This document shows, piece after piece, positions 58,900 to 64,000 of a DNA stretch of 64,000 bases; the stretch's first letter is position 1; each line of letters starts with the position of its first letter. The notes beneath the pieces are model-generated. The model was given only the letters and a program-made list of their open reading frames with translations. It was not told where the DNA came from and made no database searches. Position numbers and translations under genes: made by a program. The stretch is from Hirsutella rhossiliensis (taxonomy: Eukaryota > Ascomycota > Sordariomycetes > Hypocreales > Ophiocordycipitaceae). The DNA lies in assembly GCF_020360975.1 (NCBI RefSeq), contig NW_025408671.1, positions 6,200,001-6,264,000 on the forward strand, written 5' to 3'.

Positions 58900-59788
58900 T
58901 AATAAAGCCGCGGCTCGGGCCACGCCTCGTCGCCAGTGCCGACGCTCCCTCCGTATATATTGCGCCCCCTCGGCCTGCTCGTCTCGCCTCTACACACTTC
59001 CTTAGCCTTGAATAGGCGGGCACGTTCCGGCCTCCTCCCTTGGCACCACGTCGCGATAGTTGACCGCGCAGCCACGACGACTTCTAGCACTCTACTATAG
59101 CGACGAAGCCTCTTTCGGCTCGCCTAGACACGCAGCTTCGGCCGCGCAAGAATAAGCCGACGAGTCGAATCGAGATAACGCTACGCTCTAAACCGCGCGA
59201 TTACGTCCCCGGCAGCGGCCCGCCGCTCCAGGGCATATGCCTCCTCCCCTACATTATCGAGGCATTCTGCTGCCCTCGCCGGGCCCGGCTGCCGACCGCA
59301 AGCCGCTGTCGAAAAGCATGACGTACGTTGTCGGATAGCACGACCTCCTCGCTGCCCGGCACCTAGTCCCTGCCATAAAGATCCTCGACTACGTTTCGCC
59401 GCGAGCCCTCAAGGAATAGGAGTCTAACATAGAGGCAGAGCTCGACGGGGACCGCAAGAAGCTGGCCCATAAAAAGCACGCGGGCGGCGAGAAGTAGGGC
59501 TAACCGCCCGCCCACACCGGCATTAAGTCGGCTGCCGTTGCTGAGCCCGGATATGGGACCCCCGACGCGTATCAGAATAGGCGCAATGAGCCTAGGCGTC
59601 TACGTCGCACAGGACCAGGCTGGAAGGCTTTGACGGGCTTTCCAACGACGAGGGCGGAATCCCCTCCATGCAGATAGCTCGCGAAGCCCGCTGGTACATG
59701 GCCGACGACTTCGAAGTCGACGTTGTTGATGATGGCAAGCAGTTTGCGGCTCCATCTGGTGCGCTGTCAAATGAGGCATGTCTTCCTT
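58900..59788 (+). pseudogene. Orphan coding relic, lightly RIP-mutated
   Basis: A GC-rich plus-strand frame runs from about 59080 to 59640 with a few TAG stops at probable Trp codons. Readable blocks are DLLAARHLVPAIKILDYVSPRALKE.E, IEAELDGDRKKLAHKKHAGGEK and HTGIKSAAVAEPGYGTPDAYQNRR. A neighbouring frame holds LEGFDGLSNDEGGIPSMQIA and ARWYMADDFEVDVVDDGKQF to about 59788, where the TRIM-like unit begins. The pattern (ILDYV.P.AL.EWE, then a basic linker) is one I associate with uncharacterised fungal proteins, but I cannot name the family. A frameshift or intron near 59620 is needed to join the two parts. Confidence 0.45.
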
Positions 59789-60018
59789 CTCAACACACCC
59801 CCTTAGGGATCGCAGCAACGCTGGGATTCCTAGACCCCTACCGCCCAGTCATCAACACTCTGCACTATGGTGCTCGCACCGGGTGGCAAGGCCGGCGACT
59901 ACGCAATGCTGTCTTCGGGAATCGAATCTCGCCCTCTTAGGTGTGTCGCGCGCAGTGTAACCGGAAGATGCAGGGGTGGTTTGCCACCCCCACTCCCGGG
60001 CTCATAACTGTCGCGAAG
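59789..60018 (-). mobile_element. TRIM-like unit that escaped RIP (TRIM-3)
   Basis: On the minus strand the order matches TRIM-1 and TRIM-2: LTR-type terminus CTTCGCGACA, then GTTATGAGCCCGGG (60008-59995, the unmutated primer site), a perfect 7-bp hairpin GGGGTGG/CCACCCC (59973-59990), a conserved TTCCGGTTAC block, a B-box GATTCGATTCC (59918-59928), and the end CGATCCCTAAGGGGG followed by TGTGTTGAG. The centre is 211 bp. I could not find the matching direct terminal repeats on both sides, so its outer borders are unknown; it may be a diverged or chimeric member. Confidence 0.6.
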
Positions 60019-60400
60019 ACCACTTTTTGCCTGCGTGTACGGTGGCACATTAGCTAAGGTCCGTAAAGTGTGCCAAAACCTAAACCCACTAAATTACTAT
60101 ACCACTTTATTTATATATCGTTCCTAGTAAGATTCTCGTACGTATATAAAAAAAATAAAGCTATTTATACGCGGGTAATTAACTGGTCTTTGCTTTACCC
60201 TAAGGCTCGTACGAGCTAAGGTTACTAACCTAGAACACCACGAGAAGGTGCTAGTCGTCGTTCTAGATCAGCTAGGACTTCCTAACTAATACCTCTATAT
60301 AAGGCCACTTAGCTAAGGCTTTATAGGTGCCCGCTGCCTATTATTATAGATAAAGAAATACTCGTACGTACCTTTCTAGAGGACGACTAGGTCGTCCGCG
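60019..60400. other. No gene recognised
   Basis: Moderately RIP-mutated sequence between the TRIM-like unit and the next coding relic. The first 100 bp could belong to the terminal repeat of the TRIM-like unit. Confidence 0.35.
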
Positions 60401-60479
60401 GTTCCGTCCTCGAGCAGCAAAATCGCCTAGCTAGACGAGGACCCCGGAGCCTCGTCGACTAAGATCGGCTGCTCTCGAG

Positions 60480-60995
60480 AACCGGACATAAGGGCGCCTC
60501 GTACGCCAGGTGGAAACTAAGGATCTCCTTCGGAACAGCGAGCAGCGCGATCCGGCCACTTACAATTGCCGCAGCAGCCACTAAAGTAGCCCAGGAGGCG
60601 AATATAGTAGGGAAAGGGACTTGCGTACGCGTCCCTATCTATAATTATCTTATTTTAGTAAGATTTATATAGACGGGGATAGAGAACGCCTCGACTTTAG
60701 ATAAGGAAGGCGTTTACGTACGAGTCCCTTATGCCCGTGACCTACTCTAGTCGTACGCGCTCACGGAGGAAAATAACGCGACGGCTAGGCAGGTCAAGGA
60801 TAGCGCGCTGCACTATATTTTTCGTGTACGGCCGGAGTTGCTGCCTACTTACGTCGACCTCGAGGAGGCGCGGTCTTCGTAGGAGCTCGCGTACGAGATC
60901 CTAGTCGAGTGCCTTAAGAAAGTTAGTGTCTCGTATAAGAAGGCAAGTGCTAAAGAGGTTTTACTTACCTAGGGAGGCGCGCCTTAGTAGATAAG
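60480..60995 (+). pseudogene. Coding relic, family unknown
   Basis: A plus-strand frame of about 165 codons with four or five TAG stops of Trp type. Blocks: SYARWKLRISFGTASSAIRP, TIAAAATKVAQEANIVGKGT, ARQVKDSALHYIFRVRPELL, ELAYEILVECLKKVSVSYKK. It could be a gag or ORF1-like protein of a retroelement, but this is a guess. CpG, especially within CGTAC, is frequent from here to the end of the window. Confidence 0.4.
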
Positions 60996-61086
60996 CTAGT
61001 TATTGGCGTTTCTATATAAATATATTAGCAACTTACTACGTATAAGGAGCTAAGGAAAGAGATACGTACGCGCTTATAGTAGTAAT

Positions 61087-61160
61087 ACTGCTAATGCTAT
61101 TGCTGCTATTGTTATTGCTATTGCTGCTGCTATTACTACTATTGCTACTGCTAGTAATAC
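61087..61160. repeat. Imperfect (GCTATT)n / (TGC)n microsatellite
   Basis: Units of GCTATT, GCTGCT and ATTACT alternate. Confidence 0.8.
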
Positions 61161-61211
61161 TAAAAAGAAGAAAAGGAATTTATATACGCGAGCGTAGATT
61201 AAATAGGTAGG

Positions 61212-61292
61212 TAATGCCTAAGGCATACGACCTACTAGCTAGTAGCTGCTAGCTGCTAGCTGCTAGCTACTAGCTACTAGCTAGTAGGTCGT
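61212..61292. repeat. Long palindrome with CTAGCTG tandem core
   Basis: A perfect 19-bp inverted repeat (61227-61245 against 61274-61292, ACGACCTACTAGCTAGTAG) encloses a core of repeated CTGCTAG units that is itself mostly self-complementary. Just upstream, ATGCC/GGCAT (61213-61225) forms a second small hairpin. The structure could extrude as a cruciform or end an unseen element. Confidence 0.8.
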
Positions 61293-61376
61293 AGTAAATA
61301 GAATAAGAGAATAGCTCCTATTAACGATAGCTTTATTATAAGAAGACTATATATTATACTTTCGTATGAATATATA

Positions 61377-61520
61377 GTGCTATTCTATTTATATAGTAGA
61401 GCAAGGTTTTTCTCCCTTTTCTTTTCTCCTCTTTCCTCCTCCCTCTTCCCTTTTTTTCTTTTCTTTCCTTTCCTCTTCTTTTTTCTATTTTTTCGTTACG
61501 TACGATGCCGCCTTATTTCT
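61377..61520. repeat. Pyrimidine-rich tract
   Basis: About 115 bp of almost pure C/T (61407-61495). The open frame over it (61377-61562) is a Phe/Ser/Leu low-complexity artefact. Confidence 0.8.
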
Positions 61521-61699
61521 ACTAAGAGAAGTGCCCGAAATCTTAGCGCCTTTATTACTTAATTTAGAATATATTTCTATAATCTATCTACTACCTATTT
61601 TACGCAGTCTCTTAGCTAGAGACTATTAACCTTACTATAGAAGGAAGTCCCCGTCGTACGGCGTCTATGTTATCCTCTTAAGTCTTTAGCCCTCTTCCT

Positions 61700-64000
61700 T
61701 TAGGAACCTTAAGCTCTTCTTCTCTTTCTAAACGAGACCATACAATAAACTTTACGAAGAACTTCTAAGCAAAGGTATAAGAGGCGTTTAATGCTACTCG
61801 TGCTACTAAGGAAGCTAGCCCGTACGACTATCCTACTAGCTTGCCGATTCGACTCTATAGCCTACTCTCTCTTAGAGAGTACGAAGAGGACTTCTTTCTT
61901 TTACTAAAAGTTACGTAGCTTCGTACGTATAATCCCTTATAATAAATATTTTTCTCTAACCTTTATTAGATACTATTAACCTTCTACTACTCTCCTTATC
62001 CGATTTTAAAGAACCTTTCGGTATTACTAAAAAACAATAGATTAAGCGATACGTATAACCGAGCTTTATAAAGCAATTCGATAAGAAGATTCTATAGGAA
62101 CTTAGTAAGTCTTAGAATAAGAAGAGTAGCTTTAATAAGCTCCCTGCCCCTTTTAAAGATACGGATCGTATAGTATACGAGCTTTTCTAACGAGATAGGA
62201 AGTATAAGTAGAATATCTCTAATAGTAAGATTAAAGTCTAGATTAACTTTTAACTTTATAATTCCTTAACTCTTATATATACGAACTAGCGAAAGAGAAG
62301 AAAGTAAAATAAGGTAAAGGAAGAGGAGGAATCTCCTTTATTCTTAAGTTCTTCTCTCCCTTCGCCTCGTATAAACTAGCTAAATATATAAGACGAGGTA
62401 AAGAAGGAGGAACGTATTTCTTTAGCTTCTTATACGAGCAATAGTTCTCTTTTGTGTTTCTTTTAAGTAAGTCTAAGCCTTTCCCCTTAAGATAAAACTA
62501 ATAACTAGAAGGATACCGCTTAAGGTCGTATAACGACCCTATTACTAGACTAAGTAGTATCGCTATAAGCCCCCGAAAGCGGCCCGTCGTACTATATACG
62601 CCGCATTTAAGAAAGACGACTAATTTAGATAAAGAAGCGAAGCGTATATAAAGACTAGATATTTTTAACGTCTTCTTATACGAAGTCTTAAAGTTAGGCT
62701 TAGAGAGCTTATAGTAGAGGGTCCCCTTAGAGGTCTAGGTTAACGATAGGCTCGTAATTTCGCTAGAGAAGTATATACTAGGAGAATAAGTATATATTCG
62801 TACGAGATAAAGAGTTTTCCTTATAAACTACTATACCCCCCCGTACGAGATAGTAGTAAGTAATAAGATCGGAAGTTAGCTACTTTACTAATACTCTTAG
62901 ATTCGCTATCGAAGTCTAATATACGAAGGTAAGAAAGGCCGTCGATAGTCGTCGATTCTATCTTCGTAAAAAAGGGAAAGCTCTCTTATATACTAAGCTA
63001 TTATTTCTTCTAAAAGAAAGGAATCGATATCGTAGTCTTTAAGCGGTTTAAGCATCGTACGAAGCGCTGCTCGGTTATTATCCTCTTCGTCCTAGCTTAG
63101 AGGGATGCCCTAATTACGTATATCTTACCTATAATAGAGGTCTATTAGGATCCTAGAAAGAATATATTAGCGATTTCTTTACGTATAGATCTTATACTTA
63201 TTCTAAGGGGATATAAAATTAGCAAATTCGTCTTATAGAATCGTACTATAAATTGCATATAATGCAATTTAATTAGTAAGGGAATCTTTAATAAAGAAAG
63301 TATATTCTATAAGCTCGTTAAAGAAAGACTAATAGAATAAGTTAGTATAGATATATTCTATACGAAAGGGGAAAAGTTTATACTATCTACCGATTAGTTA
63401 CCCCTTTCCTTAACTAAGACTACTAGCTTTTAATACGTACGTTCCTTGTACTCGGGCTATATATATAGTAAGAGTTAATTCGTTCCCCTTATCGGTACTA
63501 GTGCTAATTCCCTGCCTCGTCCTTATACGAGATTTAAGCTAGGTTAGCTTAAGTAAGCATTACTTAGGCTACTACCTAGAGAGGCGTTTCAACGCTATAA
63601 TCCGAGCGAGTAAAGAATAGCCGCATCCCGAGCCGCTATATCGTACGTAAATACTACTTAAGAGTACTTAAAGATATAGTTATAGATCGGCCAACGTAAA
63701 ACCAAATAATATACCGTAAGTACGTATTAATATAGGCGTATATCTAAAACCCGAATTTCTTTAGTTTCTCGTACCTATCGAGGCACTAAAGGAAATTTAG
63801 TCCTAGGACTAAGAAGTCTATACGATGCTTAAAGTTCCCTTCTCGACGTCGTTAAACTTCCTTAGGGAGAATTAACCGATAGAAATTATAGAGGCGATTT
63901 TACGAGACTAAGATATTTCCCTTTTATCGTACGTAGTAATAAAGGTAGCCTCTCCTAAAGCCTCGAATTATAGAAGACTCTTAGAGGTCTTTTTCGAGGA
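61700..64000 (+). pseudogene. Large Gln-rich coding relic, runs off the window
   Basis: From about 62090 to about 63960 one plus-strand frame keeps register for roughly 620 codons with no indel, although it has dozens of TAA/TAG. TAA is as common as TAG, so most lost codons were CAA/CAG (Gln), some TGG (Trp). Readable blocks: KLPAPFKDTDRIVYELF, VRKAVDSRRFYLRKKGKALL, ASYEALLGYYPLRPSLEGCPN, YVYLTYNRGLLGS, LHIMQFN, RYILYERGKVYTIYRLVTPF and SRYIVRKYYLRVLKDIVIDR. I recognise no family. A different frame is open at about 61730-62090. Transposon or host origin cannot be told. Confidence 0.45.

Noticed and set aside
61377..61562. 61-residue plus-strand frame rich in Phe/Ser/Leu
   Set aside because: It is a translation of a pyrimidine tract; no motif and no homology signal by eye.

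Overview
The window looks like an AT-rich, transposon-packed compartment of a filamentous ascomycete (Pezizomycotina). From the left edge to about 48.9 kb, CpA and TpG dinucleotides are nearly absent and TpA is in large excess. Relic reading frames stay in frame but carry TAG/TAA where Trp (TGG) or Gln (CAG/CAA) codons would be expected. This is the classic footprint of repeat-induced point mutation (RIP). The mix of elements (Ty1/copia, Ty3/gypsy, Tad-type LINE, hAT) also fits such a fungus. No intact protein-coding gene was found in the 64 kb.

Layout. 1-5.3 kb: a gypsy pol relic (Gypsy-C) hit by a 371-bp terminal-repeat miniature retroelement (TRIM) and by an almost unmutated solo copia LTR. 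5.3-19.4 kb: copia family A (full copy A1), copia family B without its 5' LTR, and a 5'-truncated second A copy. 19.4-27.9 kb: an unidentified RIP-decayed sequence split by five insertions with legible target-site duplications (TSDs): two copies of a tRNA-derived SINE, a second TRIM, a solo LTR (family E) and a 1.87-kb LTR-flanked element (family G) with an unknown coding payload. 27.9-33.6 kb: a Tad-like LINE on the minus strand, interrupted by an internally deleted copia A (1.5 kb) and a solo LTR of family B. 33.6-41.9 kb: a minus-strand gypsy (Gypsy-D) with an E-family LTR, then a truncated second copy of element G. 41.9-48.3 kb: full-length copia A4, minus strand. 48.3-48.9 kb: a truncated E LTR and a G-like LTR.

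From about 48.9 kb the window changes. Mutated but indel-free relics of non-transposon genes appear: a Pro/Ser/Thr-rich frame, a 520-codon minus-strand gene of a family I cannot name, a 53.1-53.7 kb frame and a DUF3626-family gene. These are followed by a hAT transposase, an orphan coding relic with a TRIM-like unit that escaped RIP at 59.8-60.0 kb, and two further unidentified relic frames running off the right edge.

How the parts relate. Copia A supplies a likely mobilisation partner for the TRIMs: both have ends beginning TGTCGCG (before RIP), the same primer-binding site (GTTATGAGCCC, complementary to the initiator-Met tRNA anticodon region) and the same purine tract (AAGGGGG). Mismatched flanks of copia A1 and A4 suggest that copies of this family recombined and deleted material. 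RIP in several non-transposon genes suggests that the 49-55 kb segment was once duplicated, or that RIP leaked out of the flanking repeats. All functional statements come from motifs read by eye; no alignment or database search was run.
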